Source: a virus. Taken from it: DNA of 64,000 nt. This document shows positions 54,589-63,014 of this stretch, piece by piece. Each line of letters begins with the position of its first letter. The stretch's first letter is position 1. The translations under genes and the position numbers were made by a program. The DNA is taken from IMG/VR virus record IMGVR_UViG_3300048625_000152, positions 124,001 through 188,000 of that record; one strand, 5' to 3'. The notes below the pieces were generated by a model that ran no database searches, had not been told where the DNA came from, and saw only the letters and a program-made list of their open reading frames with translations.

Positions 54589-55086
54589 ATGTTTAAGAAA
54601 TCAACTAAACCAGAAGTAGAAGTAGAAGTAGTCGAAACAGAAGTAGTAGGCAAAGGCGAATGGATGCAGAAATACTGGCGTCCATGTGCGGCCTTTATGT
54701 ACATGGCATGCTGTTTATGCGACTTTGCCATCTTCCCAATTATGTTCACCGTTGTGCAGTTTTGGGAAACACAAGCGGCCAATGATGCATTCCGTCAATG
54801 GGTACCAATTACACTACAAGGCGGTGGCTTGTTCCATGTGAGTATGTGTGCAGTATTAGGCGTAAGTGCATATGGTCGTACACAAGAGAAGTTAGCTGGA
54901 CAATCAGCAGTACCCGATGCAGCAGGTTTGCCTAGCCCAACATTATCTACAGCGACTCCAGCAGTGGCACCAACTGCAACTCCTGCACCAGCAGCGTTTA
55001 CTCCAACCTTTGCTGCACCGACTGTGGTAGCAACAACAGCAAGTGGCAAGAAGATTGTCCCAGAAGCTGAACAACCATTACTATAA
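54589..55086 (+). CDS. Holin-like membrane protein
   Basis: 165 residues: acidic start, two to three hydrophobic segments (about 30-60 and 78-95) and a Pro/Ala/Thr-rich tail. YWRPCAAFMYMACCLCDF resembles T4-like phage holins of the 3TM type. Would permit endolysin release. AAGGAG upstream. Confidence 0.6.
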   Translation: MFKKSTKPEVEVEVVETEVVGKGEWMQKYWRPCAAFMYMACCLCDFAIFPIMFTVVQFWETQAANDAFRQWVPITLQGGGLFHVSMCAVLGVSAYGRTQEKLAGQSAVPDAAGLPSPTLSTATPAVAPTATPAPAAFTPTFAAPTVVATTASGKKIVPEAEQPLL

Positions 55087-55095
55087 GGAAATAAT

Positions 55096-55293
55096 ATGAA
55101 AGATCTATTAGCAATCGTAATCGCAGTGTGTGCATTAACCGCACATGCTGGTGGCGAAAAGAAAGAAGTCTGCACTGAAGTAAAAGACAAAGCAGGCAAA
55201 GTGGTTAAGAACAAAGATGGTAGCACAAAGCAATCTTGTAAGACTATTAAGGTCCACAAGAAGGTCGAAGGCGAAAAAGTACCAACTAAGTAA
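55096..55293 (+). CDS. Small exported basic protein
   Basis: 65 residues: signal peptide (LLAIVIAVCALTAHA) then a Lys-rich soluble part with two Cys (VCTEV, QSCKTI) that could form a disulphide. Ends the lysis cassette. Confidence 0.65.
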   Translation: MKDLLAIVIAVCALTAHAGGEKKEVCTEVKDKAGKVVKNKDGSTKQSCKTIKVHKKVEGEKVPTK

Positions 55294-55296
55294 CAC

Positions 55297-55325
55297 TTGA
55301 CACCAAATGGAAAGTCCTGTATAAT
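55297..55325 (+). promoter_or_regulatory. Promoter nested in a hairpin (dnaJ-clpA operon)
   Basis: Consensus TTGACA, 17 bases, TATAAT; expected start 55332. The -10 lies across the loop of the hairpin below. Confidence 0.82.
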
Positions 55326-55341
55326 ATACATACAGGACTTT
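55311..55341 (+). terminator. 12-bp terminator hairpin overlapping the promoter
   Basis: AAAGTCCTGTAT (55311-55322) pairs perfectly with ATACAGGACTTT (55330-55341), loop of seven, then T run and ATG 55345. Readthrough from the lysis genes should stop here or hide AGGA; local transcripts lack the 5' arm. Confidence 0.78.
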
Positions 55342-55344
55342 TTT

Positions 55345-55560
55345 ATGAACCCAATTTATGAACTATTATCTAATCATCAATATGATGTATGGGATGTTCC
55401 TACGCAGTTTCAAATCAGGAATGAAATTCTAGCTTTAGGAATCCCGGGTCTAGTAGATGTACAGTTTAACCTTAAAAGGTCAGAAGCGAAGGTGACGCCA
55501 GTGTTTGCACCCGAACAAGACTATACTTGGTATCAATTAAAATATGTCAACTCACTATGA
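55345..55560 (+). CDS. LRW-family outlier leading the chaperone operon
   Basis: 71 residues from ATG 55345. PEQDYTWYQLKYVNSL is the family ending with Tyr for Trp. Far from the arrays; overlaps dnaJ by 17 bases. A functional link to protein handling is possible but only positional. Confidence 0.68.
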   Translation: MNPIYELLSNHQYDVWDVPTQFQIRNEILALGIPGLVDVQFNLKRSEAKVTPVFAPEQDYTWYQLKYVNSL

Positions 55561-56389
55561 AACGCTTGGCTTAACCGAGTCGGCAACACAAGACGATATC
55601 AAAAAGGCATATCGCAGTCTTGCCAGCAAGAACCATCCCGACAAAGGTGGCAACACAGCTAAGTTCCAAGAAATCCAAGCAGCATACGCAGCGATTGAAA
55701 CTCCCGAAAAGCGTGAGCAATACGATGCTGAACGCAGTAACCCATTTGGCAATAGACAGCACGGCTTTAATACCGGCAATATGGATATCAATGACCTAAT
55801 GCGTAATTTTGGGTTTGCATTTAATGGTGCCGGATTCCAACAGCGCCAACAGCGTAACCGAGACATTCGAGTTACTGTGCAAATAAACTTAGCAGAAACA
55901 TTGGAAGTTCAAAAGCGCACACTGAATATCAATACAAACCGGTCAACATCAGACCAAGTAGTTGATATCGAAATCCCGCGTGGTGTATACTCAGACAGCA
56001 GCATTAAGTATCCGGGTCTCGGCGACAACCTTTTTACCACATTGCCGCGTGGCGATTTGTATGTTAATATTGTTGTTATGCCGCACCCGAGATTCCAAAT
56101 TAACGGAATTGATTTGTTCACATCCATTGACATTGATTGCCTTGATGCTATAATTGGATGTAGCAAAGAGTTTACCACTTTAGACAACCGAACTTTTAGT
56201 CTCACAGTACCACAAGGTACGCAGCCCGGGACTAAATTTAAAATTGGAGGACAGGGTCTTTATGCGCTAAATCAATCCAACAGGGGTAATTTGTATTTGA
56301 TTGCAAATATCACTGTTCCAACAAATTTAACAGAAACTCAGGTAGAAGCCATTCGTCAACTAACTAAAAATCAAGATGCTACAAACTAA
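55544..56389 (+). CDS. DnaJ/CbpA-type co-chaperone
   Basis: 281 residues. N-terminal J domain with HPD (ASKNHPDKGG) and GNTAKFQEIQAAY; no cysteine zinc-finger repeats; two C-terminal substrate domains (VDIEIPRGVYSDSSIKYPG; GDLYVNIVVMPHPRF; SLTVPQGTQPGTKFKIGGQG). Stimulates DnaK. Overlaps clpA by 14 bases. Confidence 0.92.
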   Translation: MSTHYETLGLTESATQDDIKKAYRSLASKNHPDKGGNTAKFQEIQAAYAAIETPEKREQYDAERSNPFGNRQHGFNTGNMDINDLMRNFGFAFNGAGFQQRQQRNRDIRVTVQINLAETLEVQKRTLNINTNRSTSDQVVDIEIPRGVYSDSSIKYPGLGDNLFTTLPRGDLYVNIVVMPHPRFQINGIDLFTSIDIDCLDAIIGCSKEFTTLDNRTFSLTVPQGTQPGTKFKIGGQGLYALNQSNRGNLYLIANITVPTNLTETQVEAIRQLTKNQDATN

Positions 56390-58667
56390 TCCAGAAATTG
56401 ACCACATCGTTGCAGAAGCAACAAACCTTGCAAAAGAACACAAACACGAGTACGTGGTTGCAGAACACATGTTGCTCTGTCTTGTTAAATACAAGCCATT
56501 CAATGAATTGATTTACGGCTACGGCATCGATACTGATGGCTTGGTCAAAGACCTCGAAACATACATTGCAGGCCTAACAGACTTGGTTAACCCCGATGTT
56601 ACTGAGCCAAAGAAGACTCATGCGCTGGAGCGTGTGTTTAATCGAGCATTTACGCAAGTGTTATTTTCTGCACGTACACACGTTCAAGTCATTGACTTGT
56701 TCCTGAGCTTGCACTCTGAGAACAGCACCTATGCACACTACTTCATGGTCAAGTACGGCATGGATCGTGCAAAACTTGTCGACTACTACAACAAGCACTA
56801 TACAGAAGAAGCACATCGCAAAGAAGCTGGCAAAGAGAAAGCAGACGAGTTCATTGAGCAGTACTGTGCTAATCTAAACAAGCAGGCAATCGAAGGCACC
56901 ATCGATCCAGTAATTGGTCGCGAATACGAGCTGGACGAAATTGCAGAAGTGTTGGCTAAGCGTAACAAGAGCAACGTGTTGTTGATTGGCGATCCCGGTG
57001 TAGGTAAAACTGCCATTGCAGAAGGTCTTGCCCTTAACATTGTCAACGGCACTGTACCTGAGTACTTGAAAGACCACACTGTCTACAACTTGGACATTGG
57101 TAGCTTGCTTGCTGGATCTAAGTACCGCGGCGAGTTTGAAGAAAAGTTCCAAGACGTTATTAAAGGTCTCAAAGCAAAAGGCAAGGCAATTTTGTTTATT
57201 GACGAAGCGCACCAGATGCGTGGGGCAGGTTCTGGTAGCAACAGCAGCGTCGACTTTGGTAATATGATCAAGCCTGCATTGACTAAAGGCCAAATCAAAG
57301 TGTTAGCAAGCACAACTTGGGAAGAATACAGCCAGAGCTTTGAGAAGGATCGTGCATTGATGCGCCGTTTCCAGCGTATTACTGTTGATGAGCCAACTCC
57401 AGCAGTTGCTAAGGATATTCTTAAAGGTCTCAAAGAGAAGTTCGAATCATTCCATGGTGGCGTTATTACAGACGAAGCTATTGACGCAGCAGTTGATCTT
57501 AGCGTTCGTTACCAAACTGACAAGAAGCTGCCTGACAAAGCAATTGACTTGATTGACAGCACATGTGCTCGTCTTAAGATTAAGACTGTGGACTTTGTTG
57601 TTACACGTAGCCATATTGTGGATGCAATCAGCAAGTTTACTAAGATCCCGGTTGAACAAATTGGTAATACCAACAATGGTGGTGCAATCACTAACCTTGA
57701 AAGCAACATTAAAGTTAAATTGTATGGACAAGACCAAGCGGTTGATTCTGTATTGGAAAAGATCTACGTGGCACGAGCTGGCTTGAAGAGCTTGAACAAA
57801 CCCGTTGGTAACTTCTTGTTCCTTGGCCCAACTGGTACAGGTAAAACTGAACTGGCTAAGTTACTTGCAGAGAACTTGGGCATGAAACTGTTGCGTTACG
57901 ATATGAGCGAGTACCAAGAGAAGCACAGCGTGGCTAAACTGATTGGTGCGCCTCCTGGCTATGTTGGTTACGACGATGGCAACTTGGGCGGCGGAATGTT
58001 GATTAGTGACGTTGAGAAAAGCCCTAACAGTATCATCTTAATGGATGAGATTGAAAAAGCTCACCCCGACGTATCTAACATCTTGTTGAGCTTAATGGAT
58101 GAAGGTATGGTTACTAGCAGCAACGGCAAGAAAGCTGACTGCCGTAACTGTATTGTGATCCTTACAAGTAACTTGGGTGCAGCAGCAAACGAGCGTAACA
58201 ACATTGGTTTTGGTCGCAGTATGCAAAAGACTGACGAGGATGACAAAGCAGTTAAGGACTTCTTTAAGCCAGAGTTCCGCAATCGCTTAGACGGCATTGT
58301 TAAGTTCAACAAGCTGGACCAATTGAGTATGCGCAAGATTGTCAGCAAGTTTGTTAACGAAATCAACGTGTTGCTTGCAGAACGTCAGATCAAAGTGCGC
58401 TTGAGCGAGTCGGCTATTGATGAAATCATTGCTACAGGCTTTGATGCTAAGATGGGTGCTCGCCCTGTGCAACGTAAGATTAACGACTTGATTAAAGTAC
58501 CATTGAGTAAGAAAATCTTGTTTGATAACATTGGTCCTAACACCATCATGGTAGTAGACTATGTTAATAAAGAGTTTACATTCGAAGCACAATCAGCGTT
58601 TGACATCGCACCACAACCTACAGTAAACGAAGATGGTTTCATTGTTCTGGACCAAACTAAATCCTAA
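56376..58667 (+). CDS. clpA: ClpA-type AAA+ unfoldase
   Basis: 763 residues, near E. coli ClpA length, with the Clp N domain, two AAA+ modules (Walker A GDPGVGKTAIAEG and GPTGTGKTELAK; Walker B ILFIDEAHQM and IILMDEIEKAHP), pore loops (KYRGEFEEKF; GAPPGYVGYD) and no ClpB-type middle domain. NIGFGRS is at the position of the ClpP-docking loop ([IL]-G-[FL]), so it may feed host ClpP. Cellular ClpA unfolds tagged proteins. Confidence 0.93.
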   Translation: MLQTNPEIDHIVAEATNLAKEHKHEYVVAEHMLLCLVKYKPFNELIYGYGIDTDGLVKDLETYIAGLTDLVNPDVTEPKKTHALERVFNRAFTQVLFSARTHVQVIDLFLSLHSENSTYAHYFMVKYGMDRAKLVDYYNKHYTEEAHRKEAGKEKADEFIEQYCANLNKQAIEGTIDPVIGREYELDEIAEVLAKRNKSNVLLIGDPGVGKTAIAEGLALNIVNGTVPEYLKDHTVYNLDIGSLLAGSKYRGEFEEKFQDVIKGLKAKGKAILFIDEAHQMRGAGSGSNSSVDFGNMIKPALTKGQIKVLASTTWEEYSQSFEKDRALMRRFQRITVDEPTPAVAKDILKGLKEKFESFHGGVITDEAIDAAVDLSVRYQTDKKLPDKAIDLIDSTCARLKIKTVDFVVTRSHIVDAISKFTKIPVEQIGNTNNGGAITNLESNIKVKLYGQDQAVDSVLEKIYVARAGLKSLNKPVGNFLFLGPTGTGKTELAKLLAENLGMKLLRYDMSEYQEKHSVAKLIGAPPGYVGYDDGNLGGGMLISDVEKSPNSIILMDEIEKAHPDVSNILLSLMDEGMVTSSNGKKADCRNCIVILTSNLGAAANERNNIGFGRSMQKTDEDDKAVKDFFKPEFRNRLDGIVKFNKLDQLSMRKIVSKFVNEINVLLAERQIKVRLSESAIDEIIATGFDAKMGARPVQRKINDLIKVPLSKKILFDNIGPNTIMVVDYVNKEFTFEAQSAFDIAPQPTVNEDGFIVLDQTKS

Positions 58668-59388
58668 GATCGTTTGCGAAGATACACGTAAGCAGTTCTA
58701 TGGCCAGTTTTGTTATAAGCTGGTCATAGAGGCTCACGGTAGTAGGTCTATCACCGACACGAGGCCCAATGATTACATTGCAAATCACTTAGCCGACAGA
58801 CTATCTAAGCAAAAGCATTTTAACTATGGCGGAAGTTGGGCATCACAATCCAATTGGGCACTGCGGCAAGCAGATGAACTAAAAAAATCAGACCCTGTAT
58901 TCCTTGAAGAATTGCGCAGTATCAAAAATGGATATGGTAATCGTATACGAATGCGCATTGAGGAGCCCTGGCTACAGGTTTATACTAAAGACGAGCAGAC
59001 TCTTAGAGACATTGCCACAAGACTAAACTACGATCGAACTATTGCTAGCAGACTATTAAGTATTAGTACACCAGCTAGCCCGGAACAGCAGGCATTGCTA
59101 GAAGCGGGTCATATTATTGCAGCACCTAATTCTAAGCAAGAATACAAATACAAGATAGTGCTCAGAGACGGATCCTACAGCATGGAAACCAAGCAGTCAA
59201 TTGTTAATTATTTAAAAACAATGGGCAGCGAAGTTAAAGTTTCTAAAGCTAATATGAACATGTTATCGGGCCCATTGAAATACATATGGGGTTGTTTTGT
59301 TTATACCAACGACCCATCTATTACAACAATGATCGGATTGATTGCTCCGGGGATGGTCGGAAAAATTCACGAGATCGTGAAACCGTGA
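58633..59388 (+). CDS. Conserved phage protein, unknown
   Basis: 251 residues; ATG 58633 lies 35 bases inside clpA. QFCYKLVIEAHGSRSITDTR and EPWLQVYTKDEQTLRDIA suggest alpha/beta domains. I have an impression of similar phage hypotheticals. Unknown function. Confidence 0.68.
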   Translation: MVSLFWTKLNPKIVCEDTRKQFYGQFCYKLVIEAHGSRSITDTRPNDYIANHLADRLSKQKHFNYGGSWASQSNWALRQADELKKSDPVFLEELRSIKNGYGNRIRMRIEEPWLQVYTKDEQTLRDIATRLNYDRTIASRLLSISTPASPEQQALLEAGHIIAAPNSKQEYKYKIVLRDGSYSMETKQSIVNYLKTMGSEVKVSKANMNMLSGPLKYIWGCFVYTNDPSITTMIGLIAPGMVGKIHEIVKP

Positions 59389-59390
59389 AA

Positions 59391-59396
59391 TAAATA
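59391..59396 (+). promoter_or_regulatory. Candidate late promoter (TAAATA)
   Basis: AATAAATACTAC, 31 bases before ATG 59422, just after the upstream stop. Confidence 0.6.
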
Positions 59397-59421
59397 CTAC
59401 TATAATATCAAGGAGCCCGAG

Positions 59422-59589
59422 ATGGCAAAAATTCAAGAACAAGTAATCGTAATCAGACTTAGCAAATTGGTTAAAGATTCCGACGATCACTACCCAGACC
59501 TAGCAACTGAAGAAGTTGTTGCTAGCTTAGAACAAGTAACACAAGAATTGGTTGCAGCCGGCGTAGTAGTCGAAGTTGCAGCTGGATAA
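59422..59589 (+). CDS. Small acidic protein (55 residues)
   Basis: AAGGAG, then MAKIQEQVIVIRLSKLVKDS and a helix ending AAGVVVEVAAG. First gene of a late unit. Unknown. Confidence 0.68.
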   Translation: MAKIQEQVIVIRLSKLVKDSDDHYPDLATEEVVASLEQVTQELVAAGVVVEVAAG

Positions 59590-59608
59590 CTCACACAAGA
59601 AAGTAAAC

Positions 59609-60499
59609 ATGGTTAAAAAAGTAACTACACCCGCCTCTGGGCAATCCACCTCTGACGCTATTGCTGCAATCAAAGCAGCATCAGAAGCAGCACAACAAAC
59701 AGCAGCACCTGCTCCAAAGCCACAAGGTACGCCGTTTGATTTCTCTAAGTGCCATTTGCACATCGGTATTCCTTGCTATGGCGGCATGATGAGCGAGCCA
59801 ACTGTTACCAGTTTGTTGCGTTTTATTTTGCTTGCACAACAAGTGGGACTAAACTGGAGCCTGGATACAATGGTCAATGAATCATTAGTTACCCGTGCTC
59901 GCAATAACTTAATGGCTAAGATGATGACTAATCCTCAAGCCACACACTTTTTCTTCATCGATGCAGACATCCGTTTTGAACCCGACGCTCCATTAAAGAT
60001 GATGGCATGTGACAAGGAAGTTATTGGTGGCCTGTATCCCAAGAAAGCATTACCAGTCAACTACGTTATTAACTTGAACCCACAAACAAAGGTACAAGGC
60101 GATATCTTTACAGTAGATACAATGGGCACAGGCTTCTTGATGTTTAAAAAGACAGTGTACGAGCAGTTGATTGCAGCACACCCAGAGACCAAGTATGTTG
60201 ATGACGTGGGATTAGGTAAGCAATACGAGCCAATGATGTACAGCATCTTTGATTGTGAAATTGATGAGCGCGGGCATTACTTGAGTGAAGACTGGTTGTT
60301 CTGCCGTCGATGGCAAAAACTAGGTGGCGAGATTTGGGCACACGGTAAAGTGTTGTTGAACCACATTGGGCACTACGAGTTCCAAGGTGACTTGAGTAAG
60401 ATGCCACAGTTTGGTGCACCAGTTGCACAGCCAGAAGGCCAACAGTTACCACAGGCATTAACCGATGCTATGAATATGGCTGTTAAAAAGGACGCATAA
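59609..60499 (+). CDS. GT-A-fold glycosyltransferase
   Basis: 296 residues from ATG 59609. After a flexible Ala/Thr-rich start, HIGIPCYGG begins the nucleotide-sugar fold, RARNNLMAKMM follows, and THFFFIDADIRFEPD carries the D-x-D metal site. ERGHYLSEDWLFCRRW is like the acceptor-side acidic motif. May modify phage DNA, virion or host surface; target unknown. Confidence 0.8.
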   Translation: MVKKVTTPASGQSTSDAIAAIKAASEAAQQTAAPAPKPQGTPFDFSKCHLHIGIPCYGGMMSEPTVTSLLRFILLAQQVGLNWSLDTMVNESLVTRARNNLMAKMMTNPQATHFFFIDADIRFEPDAPLKMMACDKEVIGGLYPKKALPVNYVINLNPQTKVQGDIFTVDTMGTGFLMFKKTVYEQLIAAHPETKYVDDVGLGKQYEPMMYSIFDCEIDERGHYLSEDWLFCRRWQKLGGEIWAHGKVLLNHIGHYEFQGDLSKMPQFGAPVAQPEGQQLPQALTDAMNMAVKKDA

Positions 60500-60969
60500 T
60501 GCAAGAAATTGAAAAGATCAAGTTTCGAATCGGCATTAGTGGTACGTACTGGGACAAGAAACCCCAGTACAGCATTGCTATTTCTGGTAAAGAATATGCA
60601 GCGGGATATATTGCCGCTGCATCTGGTGAAACAGAATACCACGAATTCTTAGTTGACTTAGTTGACGGCGATCATCAATTGGAGATTTCCTTGTTAAACA
60701 AAGAAAGCTCAGACACTGTTAAGGACAACTCTGGCGAAAACTTTACTATCGTAAAGGATATGTTACTTAACGTTGATCACATTGAAATCGACGACATTGA
60801 CATTGGGCACTTGAGACACTCAAAGAGCCATTACGCTCCAGTTAAAAAGCAAGTATATAACGGTGCTATTGTTGATCGCATTGATCAGTGTGTAAACATG
60901 GGGTGGACTGGTACGTACATTCTCGAATTTAGCAGTCCTTTCTACCTCTGGCTATTGGAAAACCTATAA
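60499..60969 (+). CDS. Beta-sandwich (CBM-like) protein
   Basis: 156 residues, strand-rich: YSIAISGKEYAAGYIAAASG and FLVDLVDGDHQLEISLLNK resemble xylan-binding Ca-dependent modules. Shares layout with 62719. Probably a structural adhesin. Confidence 0.6.
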   Translation: MQEIEKIKFRIGISGTYWDKKPQYSIAISGKEYAAGYIAAASGETEYHEFLVDLVDGDHQLEISLLNKESSDTVKDNSGENFTIVKDMLLNVDHIEIDDIDIGHLRHSKSHYAPVKKQVYNGAIVDRIDQCVNMGWTGTYILEFSSPFYLWLLENL

Positions 60970-60981
60970 GCCGTTTTAGAC

Positions 60982-60987
60982 TAAATA
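60982..60987 (+). promoter_or_regulatory. Candidate late promoter (TAAATA)
   Basis: CTAAATACAG, 25 bases before ATG 61007. Confidence 0.6.
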
Positions 60988-61006
60988 CAGCAATAACGGA
61001 ATTTTT

Positions 61007-62722
61007 ATGTTTATTGCTGAAATGTTTACTGAAGCGGCACAGCCGCAAGTAGTTGTAATTTACCCAGGGCGTTTCCAGCCCTTCCATCTAGGACATCGCG
61101 ACGTATTTGAAAGCCTACAAGCCAAATACGGTCGCGATAACGTCTACATTGCAACTAGCAACAAGACAGAGCTGCCTAAAAGTCCCTTTAACTTCACAGA
61201 CAAGACAGTGTTAATGCACGCCGCTGGTGTGCCTAACGATCGCATCTTAGAAGTTAAAAGCCCTTACATCCTTCCTCCACAATTTGACCCTGCATCTACT
61301 GTGTTTGTAGTTGCAGTTGGCGCCCCTGACGCAGATCGCCTAAAGCCTGGCACATACAAGAAAGATGGCCAGCCTAGTTACTACCAAAAGTTTGAAGATC
61401 TAAACAAGTGTCAAACTGCCGATAAGCATGGCTACGTTATTATTGCAGCAGAACGCAAGAAAGTCATCACAATCAATGGTCAGCAATACGATGCTAGCCA
61501 CGGCACTGAAAATCGCGCATTGTGGAACAGTATCCGTAACGATGCTAAAGCACGTGGCGAATACCTATTGCAAATGTACGGTCGCAATGACCCAGAAGTG
61601 GGCCGTATCCTAGACAAAATCCCAATGAATGAGGACTCTATCAGTCCACATGCTACAGACAGTGCAAGTGCTATTCCTGGTATTAGCGAGCATATTGTTA
61701 AACACGGTAGTCAGTACCGTTTGCTTAGTAAGCATGGTAACAAAAATCTAGGTACTTTCCCAACTAAAGCCGCTGCACAAAAGCACGAGCGCGAAGTGCA
61801 GTACTTTAAGCATGCCAATGAAAATGCAGTCCCGCAGTGGACAGAGTTGGGTGAGGAGCTGTCAATAGAAGACAAGATGGCTATCTTCGAAGCATACTAC
61901 ATTGATGGAACATTGCTAGAATCAGATAACCACACCGCTGAATATTTTACCGGGCTAGATAGATTTTCTAGTACGCCAGTAAAAAATAAAAAATACATTG
62001 TGACTCCATTGATGCTGATTCAGAATAGAATCATACCACTCAACTCCGATCTTATACATGCAACGCTAGTTGGAAAAAGTGGAAATCAATACTTATTTGT
62101 AAACGATGCAGGCGAGACTATTAAATTTCCGAGCAATCAAACAAGCAAACACGGAATGTCACACACGTTTATATTCGATAATAGCAAAGCATATGACAAT
62201 TTTAGAGCCGAAATTGCAATAAAATTTAATGTAGAATTGCCAGATGCTGCCATTGATGAAGCCTACGACCACAATGCCCCATTTAATGCGGCAGACTTCA
62301 ATCGTCACATGGCGCAGCTAAGAGCACGTGAAGAATTGCGCAAGACTGATCCGATGAAAGCATTAGTTGGTGACTTGATTGACAAAGAACATGAAAAAGA
62401 CCGGTTAGCTAAACGCAAACCAGCAGACGATAGCTCGTTGGACATTAACGATCCACGTCATCCCGGGTGGGGCGCATTGCATAACCCACTAGGCGAAGAT
62501 GCAGCAGGTGTAGGTGTTGTTAGCAACAGCAAAGATCCACGATACGTAATGGCCACCATGGGCGATCAAAATGATGTTGACGCTAGCACATTACCTAAAA
62601 TGATGAAAGCATACGGCTTAACCCGTAAGTTACCTAAACACAAGATCAAAGAAGCAGAGCAGTTATTAAGCCGTTTAACACAGTTACAAGAACAGTTAGC
62701 GACCCTAAAGGCTAGAAAATGA
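61007..62722 (+). CDS. Nucleotidyltransferase fused to a structural-type tail
   Basis: 571 residues. VVVIYPGRFQPFHLGHRDVF carries the HxGH motif of cytidylyl/NMNAT-like enzymes in the first 35 residues; the domain runs to about 200. A middle section (about 300-420; NKKYIVTPLMLIQNRIIPLN) is more AT-rich than the rest and may be an insertion; the C-terminal part ends in a coiled coil (EAEQLLSRLTQLQEQLATLK). Possible NAD-type metabolism or a virion-borne enzyme. Confidence 0.75.
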   Translation: MFIAEMFTEAAQPQVVVIYPGRFQPFHLGHRDVFESLQAKYGRDNVYIATSNKTELPKSPFNFTDKTVLMHAAGVPNDRILEVKSPYILPPQFDPASTVFVVAVGAPDADRLKPGTYKKDGQPSYYQKFEDLNKCQTADKHGYVIIAAERKKVITINGQQYDASHGTENRALWNSIRNDAKARGEYLLQMYGRNDPEVGRILDKIPMNEDSISPHATDSASAIPGISEHIVKHGSQYRLLSKHGNKNLGTFPTKAAAQKHEREVQYFKHANENAVPQWTELGEELSIEDKMAIFEAYYIDGTLLESDNHTAEYFTGLDRFSSTPVKNKKYIVTPLMLIQNRIIPLNSDLIHATLVGKSGNQYLFVNDAGETIKFPSNQTSKHGMSHTFIFDNSKAYDNFRAEIAIKFNVELPDAAIDEAYDHNAPFNAADFNRHMAQLRAREELRKTDPMKALVGDLIDKEHEKDRLAKRKPADDSSLDINDPRHPGWGALHNPLGEDAAGVGVVSNSKDPRYVMATMGDQNDVDASTLPKMMKAYGLTRKLPKHKIKEAEQLLSRLTQLQEQLATLKARK

Positions 62723-62988
62723 ACCACACTTGCATTGACGTAGACGTTTGGTGCAAGTGGGACACAACACCGCCAGCATACAGAGTCTATATTGATGACC
62801 AACTGCTAACGGAGCGCACGTTTATTTGGGAAACCAGTAGACACTATATCCGTGAGCACATTGAAGTTTATTTAGACAATGGCTGGCATGAATTACGTAT
62901 TGAAAAATGCAGCAACACTGATGCACAATTTATCACTAACAATGTTGCAGTAAACGGACAAGGTGCAGGCCTCAAGTTTATTGTGTAA
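62719..62988 (+). CDS. Small beta-sandwich (CBM-like) protein
   Basis: 89 residues; VDVWCKWDTTPPAYRVYIDD and NGWHELRIEKCSN follow the same pattern as 60499. ATGA overlap with the upstream gene. Confidence 0.6.
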   Translation: MNHTCIDVDVWCKWDTTPPAYRVYIDDQLLTERTFIWETSRHYIREHIEVYLDNGWHELRIEKCSNTDAQFITNNVAVNGQGAGLKFIV

Positions 62989-62989
62989 C

Positions 62990-62995
62990 TAAATA
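62990..62995 (+). promoter_or_regulatory. Candidate late promoter (TAAATA)
   Basis: CTAAATATAATATAC, 25 bases before ATG 63015. Confidence 0.58.
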
Positions 62996-63014
62996 TAATA
63001 TACAGGAAATTCGC

